Notes: generated by a model from the letters alone, not told the origin. A stretch of 64,000 nt of DNA from Methanocorpusculaceae archaeon UBA425 (GCA_002506085.1 DAWV01000026.1:59046-123045); one strand, 5' to 3'; counted from the stretch's first letter, positions 16,206-24,976 are shown. Numbers and translations: made by a program.

Positions 16206-16738
16206 CGTGTTCCGACTGTATGTTCAATATGACAGTGATCCAGTATTCTTGCCGCAATCATATCCGCGAGTTCCTCTATTGTTTTCGGGTTTGTGTACAA
16301 AGGAGGAGACGCCGGTAAGATTACTGCCCCCGCATCGTGAGCTGCGAGCATATTTACGAGATGCACCCGTGAATAGGGCGTCTCCCGCGGGACGAGGATG
16401 AGGGGTCTCCGCTCTTTCAGGCAGACATCGGCCGCTCTTGAGATTAATGTTGTCGAGTAGCCGTTTGCAATCTGGGCGAGGCTTTTCATACTGCAGGGTA
16501 CGACGACCATTGCATCGAATAAAAACGATCCGCTGGCGATTCCTGCTTCCAGATCACAGTTTTCCTCGTAATGAACGGGATATCCGGAAAGGTCGACCTT
16601 TTCCAGTCTCGCCACGGTCCGTGCGGTTTCCGAGATGATGAGGTACACCTCAGCGTCTATGTGCGTGAGCGCCTCGAGTAACCGTTTTGCATACAGTATT
16701 CCCGAGGCTCCGGTTACTCCGATAACAATCCTCTTCAT
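16193..16738 (-). CDS. ubiX: Flavin prenyltransferase UbiX
   Basis: A 181-residue flavoprotein of the UbiX family, with the N-terminal Rossmann-like GVTGASGILYAKRLLEAL, MVVVPCSMKSLAQIANGYSTTLISRAADVCLKERRPLILVPRETPYS and the C-terminal ILPASPPLYTNPKT. It attaches a dimethylallyl group to FMN to make the prenyl-FMN cofactor needed by UbiD decarboxylases; the overlapping UbiD-type gene is the obvious user. It directly abuts the HD-domain gene upstream. Confidence 0.94.
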   Translation of the reverse strand: MKRIVIGVTGASGILYAKRLLEALTHIDAEVYLIISETARTVARLEKVDLSGYPVHYEENCDLEAGIASGSFLFDAMVVVPCSMKSLAQIANGYSTTLISRAADVCLKERRPLILVPRETPYSRVHLVNMLAAHDAGAVILPASPPLYTNPKTIEELADMIAARILDHCHIEHTVGTRWKT

Positions 16739-17947
16739 TTACTCTATTATTATACCCGGTAGCTTATTTTGTTTTGTTGCCCGGCGTATGGATAATACCT
16801 CACGTGAAGCATCGGCGGCTTTTTCCAGAATCTCCGACGGGGCGTAGATGCCCAGACGCCACTGACCCTGCCGTGCGGCATTCATCATGGGTAAAAGCGG
16901 GATGATTTCCTCGAAGGCGACAAGGTCGTGATGGTTTTGTACCTGGACATTCATGTGCATTTCTTTTCTGAGGGGCGGGATGTCGAGGATGATTTTTTCT
17001 TCGGGAACGCCTGCCGTTTCGGCGATTGCCTGTCTCAGCCGTTTCTTCTCATCCGCTCTCAGAGAGGAGAGCCGGTTCATATCAACGAGTTCACGTCCTG
17101 CGTAGACGGCTCTTTTGTAGAGGTCGCGTTTCCAGATGCGTTTCATCATTTCTTTGGAAACTGCCGAGGTCGAGTTGAGGAGAAGAGCCGTTCCGGTGAC
17201 ATCGTCCATTTTCATGAATGATTCGGGGGATGTTCCGGCGAAATGACTTCTGCCTGCCATGAGGAACATTTCTTCCGCGATTCGTCCGACGTGATGGAAA
17301 TAGACTGACGGACCCATGAGAGTCCGGGCAATAAGGAGGGATTCTGCTGCAGAAATTCCGGATTCTTTGATGGCGAGACCGCCGTCGGTTAAAATTAGGG
17401 ACTGAATGAGTCTGCCTGCATCCAGAGTTCCGTAAGGAACCCCGGTGTAGTGGGCATCACGCAGAAGGTAGTCCATCCGGTCTACATCAAGGTCGCCGTG
17501 GATTATTTCCGCGAGTCTGTGGTTTCCTGCCACGATATCCGCGACTTCGTCCGGGCTCGTTCCATTCTCTTCAAGAATGTCTGCGATTTCCGGTGTGGTG
17601 AGTATCGGTCTGATGTTGTCGTGGGAGAATGTTCCGTATTCCGCCCGGAGTTTTTCACTTGCGTGGGAATAGGGGCCGTGTCCTATGTCATGGAGGAGGG
17701 CTGCCGTACATACAAGAAGCGTGTCATCCGGGTCCAGGTCAAGTTGTTTTGCGAGAAGGGATGCAAGATGCATGGCTCCGAGTGAATGTTCAAACCGCGT
17801 GTGGTTTGCGCCCGGGTAGACGAGGTAGCTGAATCCGAGTTGTTTGATATGATGGAGCCGCTGAACTGCTTCCGTGTCGAGAAGGGGGAGAAGGGGTGTC
17901 GGGACCTCGATATACCCGTGGACAGGGTCTTTAATCTGTTTTGGCAT
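16739..17947 (-). CDS. HD-domain phosphohydrolase (SAMHD1/dGTPase-like)
   Basis: A 402-residue metal-dependent phosphohydrolase. It begins KQIKDPVHGYIEVPTPLLPLLDTEAVQRLHHIKQLG and has the HD metal ligands in RFEHSLG, LLHDIGHGPYSHASE and DVDRMDYLLRD. The arrangement resembles the SAMHD1/dNTP triphosphohydrolase group, so hydrolysis of a nucleotide is likely, but the substrate cannot be read from the sequence. Its start overlaps the preceding small gene by 17 bases, and ubiX follows without a gap. Why it sits among isoprenoid genes is not clear. Confidence 0.88.
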   Translation of the reverse strand: MPKQIKDPVHGYIEVPTPLLPLLDTEAVQRLHHIKQLGFSYLVYPGANHTRFEHSLGAMHLASLLAKQLDLDPDDTLLVCTAALLHDIGHGPYSHASEKLRAEYGTFSHDNIRPILTTPEIADILEENGTSPDEVADIVAGNHRLAEIIHGDLDVDRMDYLLRDAHYTGVPYGTLDAGRLIQSLILTDGGLAIKESGISAAESLLIARTLMGPSVYFHHVGRIAEEMFLMAGRSHFAGTSPESFMKMDDVTGTALLLNSTSAVSKEMMKRIWKRDLYKRAVYAGRELVDMNRLSSLRADEKKRLRQAIAETAGVPEEKIILDIPPLRKEMHMNVQVQNHHDLVAFEEIIPLLPMMNAARQGQWRLGIYAPSEILEKAADASREVLSIRRATKQNKLPGIIIE

Positions 17948-18326
17948 TTATCTGATTCATTCCAAGCACATCTTTCAGCTCATCCGGGTTCAGTCCATAG
18001 GTGCTGAAGGTGATGACGACAGCGTTCTGCCCGGTGATGATGCCGTTTTCGATTGTGTAAATGGGTACGTATTGTGCCTGTCCATGATATGCCTGTATGA
18101 ATGCTTCTGCATCGATGTTGTATCCGTCTTCTGTCCGGACGACTGCGATGCTTGTGTTGTCTTCTGCTGTTACGACGGATAGTTCTACGTCGAACGTATT
18201 TTCGATGGTCTGAATCTGTCTGCCGGAGGCGGTATCAACGCCGATTCCTGCAAAGCCGAGAGCGATTCCGCAGGTTACCATGCATAAGGCAAAAATAACT
18301 GCGATGACACTGAGTAATTTTCCCAT
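17931..18326 (-). CDS. Small membrane-anchored protein of unknown function
   Basis: A 131-residue protein with an N-terminal hydrophobic segment (KLLSVIAVIFALCMVTCGIALGFAGIG) that should anchor it in the membrane or act as a signal. The remaining 100 residues contain a beta-rich sequence (IENTFDVELSVVTAEDNTSIAVVRTEDG and QAQYVPIYTIENGIITGQNAVVITFSTYG). The ATG at 18326 was chosen over one 24 codons upstream because it places the hydrophobic stretch at the very start. No family was recognised. It overlaps the HD gene and lies 34 bases after cbiB. Confidence 0.65.
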   Translation of the reverse strand: MGKLLSVIAVIFALCMVTCGIALGFAGIGVDTASGRQIQTIENTFDVELSVVTAEDNTSIAVVRTEDGYNIDAEAFIQAYHGQAQYVPIYTIENGIITGQNAVVITFSTYGLNPDELKDVLGMNQINAKTD

Positions 18327-18360
18327 GAATAGTTTATTCGGGGTGCAAGGTAAAGAATTT

Positions 18361-19278
18361 TTATATGAGGATGATGAGGAGTATGCCGAGCAAGGCACAG
18401 ATTACTGTACACCACCGGAGTGTGGTGATGATGGATTTTCCTCCTTCTTCGAGGGTCTGCTCAGGAAATCCTATCTGATATACGCCGGGTTTGTCAAACA
18501 TTACTCCGCATCCGCCCGCAATCAGGCTCATTGGAATTCCTCCGTTGAAGCCGGGTCTTTTTTTGCGGTCATGTTTCAGGACGTAAGATGCCTGTTTTAT
18601 CCGTCCTTTCAGGAGGAAGATTACGAGGAGGATGACTCCCGCAACTCTGGCGGGTACAAAGGCGAGGATGTCGTCCATCCGTGCGGGGAACCAGCCGATA
18701 CGGATGCGTTCGTCTTTATATCCAAGCATGGCGTCCATAGTGTTTGCCGAGCGAAACAGTACTGCTCCGATTAATCCCATGCCGAAGAGAAGTTCGAAGA
18801 CGACGAACCAGAAGATCGGGGCAATGATGCTGTCGACCAGGTTTTCAGCTGCGGATTCATATGCTCCCGAGCGAATCTGCTCTAAGGTGAGGGTCTGTGT
18901 GTCACGGCTGACCATGTATTGGACGGCTTTCCGGCCTTCTTCTTCGCCGAGAGTGAGGGCGGTCTCTACGGATCTGACGTGCTCTTCGAGTGAACGCCAG
19001 CCGATACAGAATGAGAGGATAATGACAGAGAAAGGTACGGTAATGTACCACGGGGCATAGCGGAGTATGAGGAGGCATGGGAGAATGGCAATTCCGACGG
19101 TTAACAGCCATCCGAAGATTCCTGCGAACCGTTCGAATCCTTTGTGATAATAGTTTGTCCGTCCCCAGAGTCCGATGAATTTTCCAATGAGAACTACCGG
19201 GTGGAAAGCTGAACGCGGATCACCAATCAGACGGTCAAGAACCAGTCCAAAAAAAAGAGTTATTGCACCGAACGCCAT
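18361..19278 (-). CDS. cbiB: Adenosylcobinamide-phosphate synthase CbiB/CobD
   Basis: A 305-residue integral membrane protein of the CbiB family, with the diagnostic start FFGLVLDRLIGDPRSAFHPVVLIGKFIGLWG and later YESAAENLVDSIIAPIFWFVVF and ANTMDAMLGYKDERIRIGWFPARMDDILAFVPARVAG. It joins aminopropanol phosphate (or the archaeal equivalent) to adenosylcobyric acid during corrinoid synthesis, which methanogens need for methyl transfer. It overlaps the DUF7524-like gene by 19 bases. No other cobalamin gene is nearby. Confidence 0.94.
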   Translation of the reverse strand: MAFGAITLFFGLVLDRLIGDPRSAFHPVVLIGKFIGLWGRTNYYHKGFERFAGIFGWLLTVGIAILPCLLILRYAPWYITVPFSVIILSFCIGWRSLEEHVRSVETALTLGEEEGRKAVQYMVSRDTQTLTLEQIRSGAYESAAENLVDSIIAPIFWFVVFELLFGMGLIGAVLFRSANTMDAMLGYKDERIRIGWFPARMDDILAFVPARVAGVILLVIFLLKGRIKQASYVLKHDRKKRPGFNGGIPMSLIAGGCGVMFDKPGVYQIGFPEQTLEEGGKSIITTLRWCTVICALLGILLIILI

Positions 19279-19826
19279 GTAATGATGATTCCGGCAAGCA
19301 TTATTATATAGAGGATGACCGACATCACGGTGGTATTGACTGCCTGCGGGGCCAGTATCCAGAAGAGAAGGACTATGAATCCAAGTATCGGGGCGACGAG
19401 GTTGACTGCAATTACGATGCCGCTGATTTTTTCATGGTTAAGCGTTTTTGCCGGTTTCGCTTTCGGGTTCTTTACCGGCTCAGGCTCGGCGGGTTTTTTC
19501 TCTTCTTCGAGTTCGGGGAGAAGTACATTGATGGTAAATGCCTGACGACGCATTCCATACCCGGAGATGACCTGCATTTCAAAACTGCCCGGGTTTGCGG
19601 ACGCAAGAATGTCAACTCTGATTTCAGACTCGGCTTCAACGTAGATGTTTTCATACGTGAAGTTCGTGTATGCCGTTCCCTCGGTTTTGAGGGTTGCGTG
19701 GGTGGGGGCCCCGTAGTTTACGAATTTTATGTGAAGGGGTGTGCCTGCACTGACGTCCACGGTGTCCGTGGAGATTTCCAGTGAGTTTACCCCGAGACGG
19801 TTCAGCAGAACTTCGACAATTGCCAT
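19260..19826 (-). CDS. DUF7524-like membrane protein with an Ig-like domain
   Basis: A 188-residue protein. Residues 1-100 look like a beta-sandwich (VEVLLNRLGVNSLEISTDTVDVSAGTPLHIKFVNYGAPTHATL), followed by a Pro/Glu/Lys-rich linker and two membrane helices near residues 135-160 and 165-184. The ATG at 19826 was chosen over one 23 codons upstream because CGAGGTAA, a good ribosome-binding site, stands just before it. It resembles an uncharacterised euryarchaeal family (DUF7524, by recollection). It follows the Trm112-like gene by five bases. Confidence 0.68.
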   Translation of the reverse strand: MAIVEVLLNRLGVNSLEISTDTVDVSAGTPLHIKFVNYGAPTHATLKTEGTAYTNFTYENIYVEAESEIRVDILASANPGSFEMQVISGYGMRRQAFTINVLLPELEEEKKPAEPEPVKNPKAKPAKTLNHEKISGIVIAVNLVAPILGFIVLLFWILAPQAVNTTVMSVILYIIMLAGIIITWRSVQ

Positions 19827-19831
19827 GTTTT

Positions 19832-20011
19832 TTACCTCGGATTTTGTGGAAGGAGATTTGCGATGCCTGATGATATCGGGTATACCCGTTTGCATTCGGT
19901 GCAGGTCAGAAGTCCTTCCCGGATATCTGTATCATTACCCTCCATCTCTGTAAGCATAAACTTTCCCTTGCATACAGGGCAGCAGATAATGTCTAGTATC
20001 CGGCGTTTCAT
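19832..20011 (-). CDS. Trm112-like zinc-ribbon protein (59 residues)
   Basis: A 59-residue open frame starting MKRRILDIICCPVCKGKF and continuing to LTCTECKRVYPISSGIANLLP. The CPVC and CTEC pairs form one zinc ribbon, and the layout (LDIICCPVCKGKF, then ECKRVYPI..GI..LLP) is that of Trm112/YcaR proteins. In archaea and eukaryotes Trm112 activates and stabilises several methyltransferases that modify tRNA, rRNA and release factors. It begins three bases after the purA stop and ends five bases before the next start, clearly inside the operon. No methyltransferase partner is adjacent. Confidence 0.82.
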   Translation of the reverse strand: MKRRILDIICCPVCKGKFMLTEMEGNDTDIREGLLTCTECKRVYPISSGIANLLPQNPR

Positions 20012-20014
20012 GGA

Positions 20015-21025
20015 TTACAGCTCGGATCTGATGTCGATGATGTGTGACTGGTCAGGTCCGGTGGAGATGATTCCAACCGGTTTTCCTGTGTCGGCTTCTA
20101 TCTGGTCGATGAAGGCTATTGCTTTCGGCGTGAGTTTTGCATAGTCGGTCATTCCGAAGACTGAAGGGTCGATGTGGTCGACGCCTGTGATGGCGATCGA
20201 GGTGCATCCGTTTATCATTGCCGAGTAGCGTGCCATTTTTCCGTCCCAGGTTCCGATGCGGCGTTCTCTGTGAGTGACTGCTCCGAATTCCTGGATTCCC
20301 AGTGCCAGGGATTGGTCGTGGGTGAGTTCGGTGGGGAAGGGTCCGCTTCCAACCCGGGTCGGGAATGCTTTGAAGACGACGACGACGTCGTCGATGTTGG
20401 TCGGTCCGACACCTACGTCGGCTGCCATCTGGGATGCGGAGGTGTCTTTGCTGGTGACGAAGGGGTAGTCTCCGTAGTAGAGGGAGATGCCGAAGCCCTG
20501 TGTTCCTTCGATGAGGACGGAGTCTCCCTTGTCGATTGCGTCATTTACATTCTGGGCGACGTCTGTTAAGTATGGGGCGAGTTCGGGGATATCTCTTGCA
20601 AGACGGCCTTTTCTCATAACACGGTCGGCGTTGGCAGGACCACAGCCGGAGCCGGTTGATCCGACCGTTTTTGCAAGATGGGGGTCATGTTTGTCCAGGG
20701 CGATGTGTGCTTCTTCGATGATTCCGCATCTGCTGTCGATTTTTGTTCTGCCGGCGCATTTGAGGATGTCGAGTTCGTGAGCGAAGACCCGCGGGTCGAC
20801 GAGTACACCGCTTCCGATCATGAGGTCAGCTTTGGGGTAGAGGAATCCTGACGGAATCATCCGGACAACGTATTTCTCGTTCTGTACATTTATTGTGTGA
20901 CCGGCGTTTGGACCTACTCCGCCGCGGGCGATTATGGTTGCTTTGTCTTTTTGTGCTATGTGGGCGACGATTTTCCCTTTTCCTTCGTCGCCAAAGAAGC
21001 CACCGACTACGATCGTACTAGGCAT
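20015..21025 (-). CDS. purA: Adenylosuccinate synthetase
   Basis: A 336-residue enzyme that makes adenylosuccinate from IMP, aspartate and GTP, the first step from IMP to AMP. The P-loop-like [16 protein letters not shown] at the start, [48 protein letters not shown] and [11 protein letters not shown] are all present. The length is that of the short archaeal form, about 100 residues less than bacterial enzymes. It is the first gene of the ten-gene minus-strand run. Confidence 0.95.
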   Translation of the reverse strand: MPSTIVVGGFFGDEGKGKIVAHIAQKDKATIIARGGVGPNAGHTINVQNEKYVVRMIPSGFLYPKADLMIGSGVLVDPRVFAHELDILKCAGRTKIDSRCGIIEEAHIALDKHDPHLAKTVGSTGSGCGPANADRVMRKGRLARDIPELAPYLTDVAQNVNDAIDKGDSVLIEGTQGFGISLYYGDYPFVTSKDTSASQMAADVGVGPTNIDDVVVVFKAFPTRVGSGPFPTELTHDQSLALGIQEFGAVTHRERRIGTWDGKMARYSAMINGCTSIAITGVDHIDPSVFGMTDYAKLTPKAIAFIDQIEADTGKPVGIISTGPDQSHIIDIRSEL

Positions 21026-21094
21026 GTTTATCGATTATTATGGGTTGCGATTGGTGATAAGGACTTGGGTTAGCGGGGAGGACGCTGAAAGCGG

Positions 21095-21282
21095 CCGCCC
21101 TTAGCTGAGCAAGCCAAAGGCTTGCGATTGCGGGTTACGACCGAAGGGAGTAACCTTAGGTGAGGCGGGGTGAGCCGATAGGCTCGCCCTCAGCGGAGCA
21201 AGGCTTTGCCTTGCGACCAAACTGAAAGTTTGCGATTGCGGGTTGGCGACCGAAGGGAGTAACCTTAGGTAAGGCGGGCCCT
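21095..21282. repeat. Mosaic of short palindromic repeats, cluster 1
   Basis: A 44-base unit starting GATTGCGGGTT at 21126 recurs at 21234 with few changes. It contains GGTTAC..GAGTAACC, itself a stem. Between and around the copies are hairpins such as AAGCCAAAGGCTT (21111-21123), GAGCC/GGCTC (around 21172-21185), CAAGGCTTTGCCTTG (21199-21213) and CAAACTGAAAGTTTG (21218-21232). The parts recur in inverted orientation at 25080-25302 on the far side of the S-layer gene. No transposase is present; a REP/BIME-like non-coding element is the best description. Confidence 0.65.
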
Positions 21283-21703
21283 CGACTTCGCATCCAACCC
21301 GCAAATCAACGGAATTCACGAAAAGGTGGACTGGGTTGGATGAATGGAGATATTCTGTTTTTAAACTAGAACTTACTCGGCGTTGGCATGGATCCAATTC
21401 CGGGGATGTCCTTAACACTCCCCGCTGCATGTCTGCGTGTGTCGGCTTTTTGTCGAATCCTCCGCGAATAATATATCCACTTCCCGGGGCAATCCCGGAC
21501 CCCTGCTCCGCCACTAATATAATACACTGCACTTTCGCGTGTGTTTATGCGAATGACGTATCTTCACGAGCACGAGTCCGTTGTTTGTCGAAAAGGAGTC
21601 CCGTCGGATTTTTCCGTCGGGCACTTCGTTACCGGTGCGTGATTTGCCTTTCTTTCAAAGGCATCGCCATATTTGGCGGGCAGATTCTGTTTTGACCACA
21701 AAG
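21283..21703. other. Intergenic stretch with scattered hairpins, no gene seen
   Basis: No convincing gene was found. A CCCGtCGGA...TCCGtCGGG hairpin occurs near 21602-21623 and GCCTTT/AAAGGC near 21647-21663. A frame reading through the palindromic cluster on the minus strand (21101-21532) has no recognisable domain and is treated as chance. A small RNA cannot be excluded. Confidence 0.4.
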
Positions 21704-21853
21704 TCTATTATATTAGATAATCAAATATCAAAGCATATTCCGTTAATCGGAGTATGACCCTTGCAGAATGCTTATTCGACGCATGTCGAATATCACGTAT
21801 CGCATGCTCAGCATGCAAAAATAATTCAAATCCTAATTTAGGAGGAATTACAA
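21704..21853 (+). promoter_or_regulatory. Promoter and structured leader of the S-layer gene
   Basis: A TATTATATTAG stretch at about 21704-21714 is the likely TATA box, placing the transcript start near 21735. The leader then has three hairpins: CATATTCCG/CGGAGTATG (21734-21756), ATTCGAC/GTCGAAT (21774-21791) and GCATGC/GCATGC (21802-21816). GGAGG at 21841-21845 is eight bases before the TTG start codon. Long structured leaders are known to stabilise highly expressed surface-layer messages; that role here is inferred. Confidence 0.55.
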
Positions 21854-24040
21854 TTGAAAACAACTAAAATGATTGCAGCAGTATTTGCAGCTTTCCTTGT
21901 TGCAGCACTCTTTATCGGAGCAGCTTCAGCAGCAAGTATCGGTACAAATAATGTTGTATATGTCTATGAGTACGGTGTTGGCACAGCTAATACTATGTAC
22001 TACCAGGTAGTAAGTGGAAATCTTGCACCCGGTGTCTCGACTGATTCGACCGGAACTTTCTCCGCAGATAATATCCCGGAGGGATTATACTCAGTTGATG
22101 GAGTTTCTACAACAAATCTGTTTAGTCTGAAGTATCCGGCTGTTACCCTTAAAGCAACCTTAAATGGTACCACCACGTCAATTGCAGGGAAGTCTCTTTT
22201 AAAGACCCAGTATATTGATTTCGCTGTATCCGGCAATAACGCTCTTCCGTACAAGCTTGTCTTCTACTCAGCAGCAGGTGGTTCAACCAGCACTTTCAAT
22301 AATACTGCATTTACCAACTCCTCAGTTTTCGTACCAGCTGGAACTAATCTTAATGTATCCGTTGCAAACGAAGCATCAGGCGAATGGTCTGTAGCAGCAG
22401 TATTACTTACAGATAATTCCGTTGGAAAGATGGCAGACGGTACCGCATCAAAGTACACTACTACCAGCAAGATTACGTTCAATGTTGGTACAGTCTACGC
22501 AGATTCGATAACTGTATCTAAAGACTCCATCATCCGCGGAGCCTCCATTCTGTTAACCGTTAACGGACAGCCGAAAGAAGTAGTTGTCGTTAATGTTACC
22601 GGCTCCGGTTTCAACAATTTCGTTGGTCAGAGCAATGTAGGAAATATTACCACCGGCACTGACGGATACCTTACTGGTTTCACCATTACACTTAATGACT
22701 TTGGAACCAGAACGGCCCAGTTCGACACCAACGCTACCTCTGATGATCAGACTTACACTTTCACAGCACAGTTAAGCCCTGACAAAAAGGTAAAAGTTAC
22801 TGTTAAGAAAGGAGAAGTTACTGCAGTCGCAGGTCAGGATTCCTACTACCTTGGTAATGATATTACCCTCTCCGGAACAAACACCGAATCCACGAATGTT
22901 TACCTCTATGTGAAAGGTTCAAACAAGGCACTTACCGAGCTTGAATCAACAGCTGTCCTGAGTGACAACACCTGGAAAAAGACATTCAATCTCCCGAATG
23001 AGTTTGATGCAGGTACGTACACATTCTACGCAACCGCCCAGCAGCTCCCAGGTACATCCGGTATTAACCTTACCATCGATGATGATGTAACCACCTACAC
23101 GAGTCTCTCTGTTGCTTTAAAGCAGCCGTTCCTCACTGCAACTGCAGAATCTTCAGTTGTTGCAGCAGGCGATGACATCGTTGTTTCCGGCAGTGCTGAA
23201 GCAGCATCCACACTTAAGTACTACGTCTTTGGAACCAACCTTTTCAAGACCGGCTCTATCACTCCAGAAGATGATGGAACCTACTCTCAGAAGATTAAGA
23301 CCACCAACTTCGGTGCAGGTCAATACTTCGTAGTAATCCAGCACCCGATGTATGATGGCAAGTTCAACATTGGTCCAGTCGCAGTTGATTCCGCAAAGGA
23401 CAACTTTGATATCAAGATGCAGGAGAACTCCACTGCTGGTGACTACACCACTGGTTCTACTCTGTTCAACACGTTATCACGTCAGAGCGCAAATGCTGCA
23501 GAAGCACTGTGCCAGGCACTTGACACCCAGAACATCGATGATATCTACGTGAAACTCAGTTTCATTGTTGCATCCCCGAGCATTACCATGAACAGTGTTT
23601 CCGATGTGACCAAGGGCTCTGCTCTTAAGGTTTCCGGAACTACCAACCTCAAAGCTGGTACAACTGTAACTGTTGATGTCCTTTCAACTGCATTCACTGC
23701 AATTGAAAAGAGCAGTGTAAACTCTGCATCCTTCATCACCCTGACAACCAAGGTCGTTAAAGGTGCAGACGGCGTAAACACCTGGGAAGTCACTTTTGAC
23801 ACCGCAGGATTAAACGTTGACACCTACACTATCCAGGCAATGACTGAAGATCTGACTACCTCTACAACCGTTAAGGTTCTCGAGGCAGTAGTAACTCCGA
23901 CTGCAACTGCAACTTCGACTGCAACTTCGACTGCAACTGCAACCGCAACCGCAACTCCGACCACGACCCCGGGCTTTGGTGCATTCCTTGCACTTGCAGG
24001 CCTTGGAGCTGTCGCAGTTCTTGTCCTCCGCCGCAACTAA
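21854..24040 (+). CDS. S-layer protein with PGF-CTERM sorting signal
   Basis: A 728-residue secreted protein, probably the main S-layer glycoprotein. It has a signal peptide (MKTTKMIAAVFAAFLVAALF, cleaved after about residue 27), a DUF3821-like N-terminal domain containing VYVYEYGV, several Ig-like beta-domains of 80-120 residues (each with ...VSKDSIIRGASILLTVNG or VVAAGDDIVVSGSAE type strands), a Thr/Ala/Pro linker (about residues 680-705), and the PGF motif at 706-708 followed by a hydrophobic helix and RRN. PGF-CTERM tails are removed and replaced with lipid by archaeosortase A. Start is TTG, supported by GGAGG; an ATG five codons on is possible. Confidence 0.88.
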   Translation: MKTTKMIAAVFAAFLVAALFIGAASAASIGTNNVVYVYEYGVGTANTMYYQVVSGNLAPGVSTDSTGTFSADNIPEGLYSVDGVSTTNLFSLKYPAVTLKATLNGTTTSIAGKSLLKTQYIDFAVSGNNALPYKLVFYSAAGGSTSTFNNTAFTNSSVFVPAGTNLNVSVANEASGEWSVAAVLLTDNSVGKMADGTASKYTTTSKITFNVGTVYADSITVSKDSIIRGASILLTVNGQPKEVVVVNVTGSGFNNFVGQSNVGNITTGTDGYLTGFTITLNDFGTRTAQFDTNATSDDQTYTFTAQLSPDKKVKVTVKKGEVTAVAGQDSYYLGNDITLSGTNTESTNVYLYVKGSNKALTELESTAVLSDNTWKKTFNLPNEFDAGTYTFYATAQQLPGTSGINLTIDDDVTTYTSLSVALKQPFLTATAESSVVAAGDDIVVSGSAEAASTLKYYVFGTNLFKTGSITPEDDGTYSQKIKTTNFGAGQYFVVIQHPMYDGKFNIGPVAVDSAKDNFDIKMQENSTAGDYTTGSTLFNTLSRQSANAAEALCQALDTQNIDDIYVKLSFIVASPSITMNSVSDVTKGSALKVSGTTNLKAGTTVTVDVLSTAFTAIEKSSVNSASFITLTTKVVKGADGVNTWEVTFDTAGLNVDTYTIQAMTEDLTTSTTVKVLEAVVTPTATATSTATSTATATATATPTTTPGFGAFLALAGLGAVAVLVLRRN

Positions 24041-24127
24041 ATTCTTCTTGAAGAATTCTAACGGCTAAGACAGATTTGTGTCCCACCCGGGGCACAAATC
24101 CCCTAATTTTCCGAACAGGCTTTTTTT
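24040..24127 (+). terminator. Terminator region of the S-layer gene
   Basis: AATTCTTC/GAAGAATT (24040-24057) and the strong stem GATTTGTGTCCC/GGGGCACAAATC (24073-24100) follow the stop codon, and a T7 run stands at 24121-24127. Together these make a good transcription end for a highly expressed gene. Confidence 0.7.
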
Positions 24128-24454
24128 GCAGATTTAGTATTCTAGATATGTTGGTATTTTTTCCTTGATGTGGTCACTTCTCACTCAAGGCATTACTCAG
24201 CAAGATCTGATTAATCGGACTTCCGCGGTAATAGTGTCAATCCAATTTGCGGTGGGTTTCATAAACCACGTGGAAACAAATATGGCCCTGGTAAATTGGA
24301 TATCTCCACTGCGGGTCAGAAAAGGAAATGGAATATTGAAGATTTATTTTGAAAAGTAAACAGCTCATTTTTGCGTTTTTAAGGCTTACGTTAGCGTTCT
24401 GACTTACTCATTTAGAACGTACTATTCACTTCTGCAGCAACTCACCTGGTGATG
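24128..24454. other. Intergenic stretch, nothing convincing seen
   Basis: About 330 bases without a supported gene. A 64-codon frame at 24165-24359 lacks a ribosome-binding site, promoter and recognisable domain. The stretch may hold remnants of older genes. Confidence 0.35.
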
Positions 24455-24712
24455 TCATCCATCATCAATCATCCATCATCAATCACACACAAACAGAAAA
24501 AAAGAGATGCCCTAAAAAGACTTCGAGCCGTACTCTCCCTCCGGTAGATTACTCTGCCGAATTACTCTTGTATTATTTATTTATTTCTAAATCTATATAT
24601 AGTTATTCCAAAAAAAAAAAAAGAAAAAAAAATCGAAAACAAAAAAAACAGGGTCTCATACCCGCATCTCTCCGGCAGTACTGATTGATGATGGATGATT
24701 GATGACGGATGA
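24455..24712. repeat. Pair of 31-base inverted repeats enclosing an A/T-rich core
   Basis: The arm at 24455-24485 and the arm at 24682-24712 are inverted copies differing at one position in 31. Weaker similarity extends outward (CTCACCTGGTGA against CTCACTGGTGTGA). Each arm is two tandem copies of a 14-base unit CATCCATCATCAAT. The 196-base core has a TATA-like CTATATATAG near 24592, a nearly pure A stretch at 24610-24650 and a small GGGTCTCATACCC hairpin. No coding frame lies inside, so it is either a miniature inverted-repeat element or a structured locus. Confidence 0.7.
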
Positions 24713-24976
24713 AATCACACCAGTGAGATAACACATCCGGTTCAGCATCTCAATCGTGGAGATTCGCGTTTTTTCTACTGTATCCATCCCAGTTCTCTAT
24801 TTCGTGTTAATAGAAAAAACACGAAAAATAATCACCCGGGCAGGTATATTGATGCGAAAGTATATCGATACATGCTGCATGAGGAAGACACATCACAGTC
24901 TGCAGTTACCCTGCAAAATCTGACAGTCAGTTAAGTATTTCCCATGAACCTGCTCCATCTGAGCCTTTTCTTTGAT
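24713..24976. other. Intergenic stretch with one clear hairpin
   Basis: TTTCGTGTT (24800-24808) pairs with AACACGAAA (24818-24826). No gene or further repeat is recognised. The stretch separates the long inverted repeat from the second double-hairpin element. Confidence 0.35.

Noticed and set aside
21101..21532. A 143-codon frame on the minus strand through the palindromic cluster
   Set aside because: Its sequence is the translation of the repeats themselves (PQSQ...SLVARQSLAPLRASLS), with no domain and no ribosome-binding site.
23895..23965. The ACTGCA-type tandem repeat as a regulatory or mobile element
   Set aside because: It is the coding sequence of the Thr/Ala linker of the S-layer protein and is explained by that.
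24165..24359. A 64-codon frame after the S-layer terminator
   Set aside because: No ribosome-binding site, promoter or recognisable domain; composition looks random.
24600..24660. The A-rich tract within the inverted repeat as a poly-A-type or retro-element tail
   Set aside because: There is no reverse transcriptase or other element gene nearby; simple-sequence slippage is enough.
24455..24712. A CRISPR array
   Set aside because: Only two inverted arms are present, without regularly spaced direct repeats, and no cas gene lies in the window.
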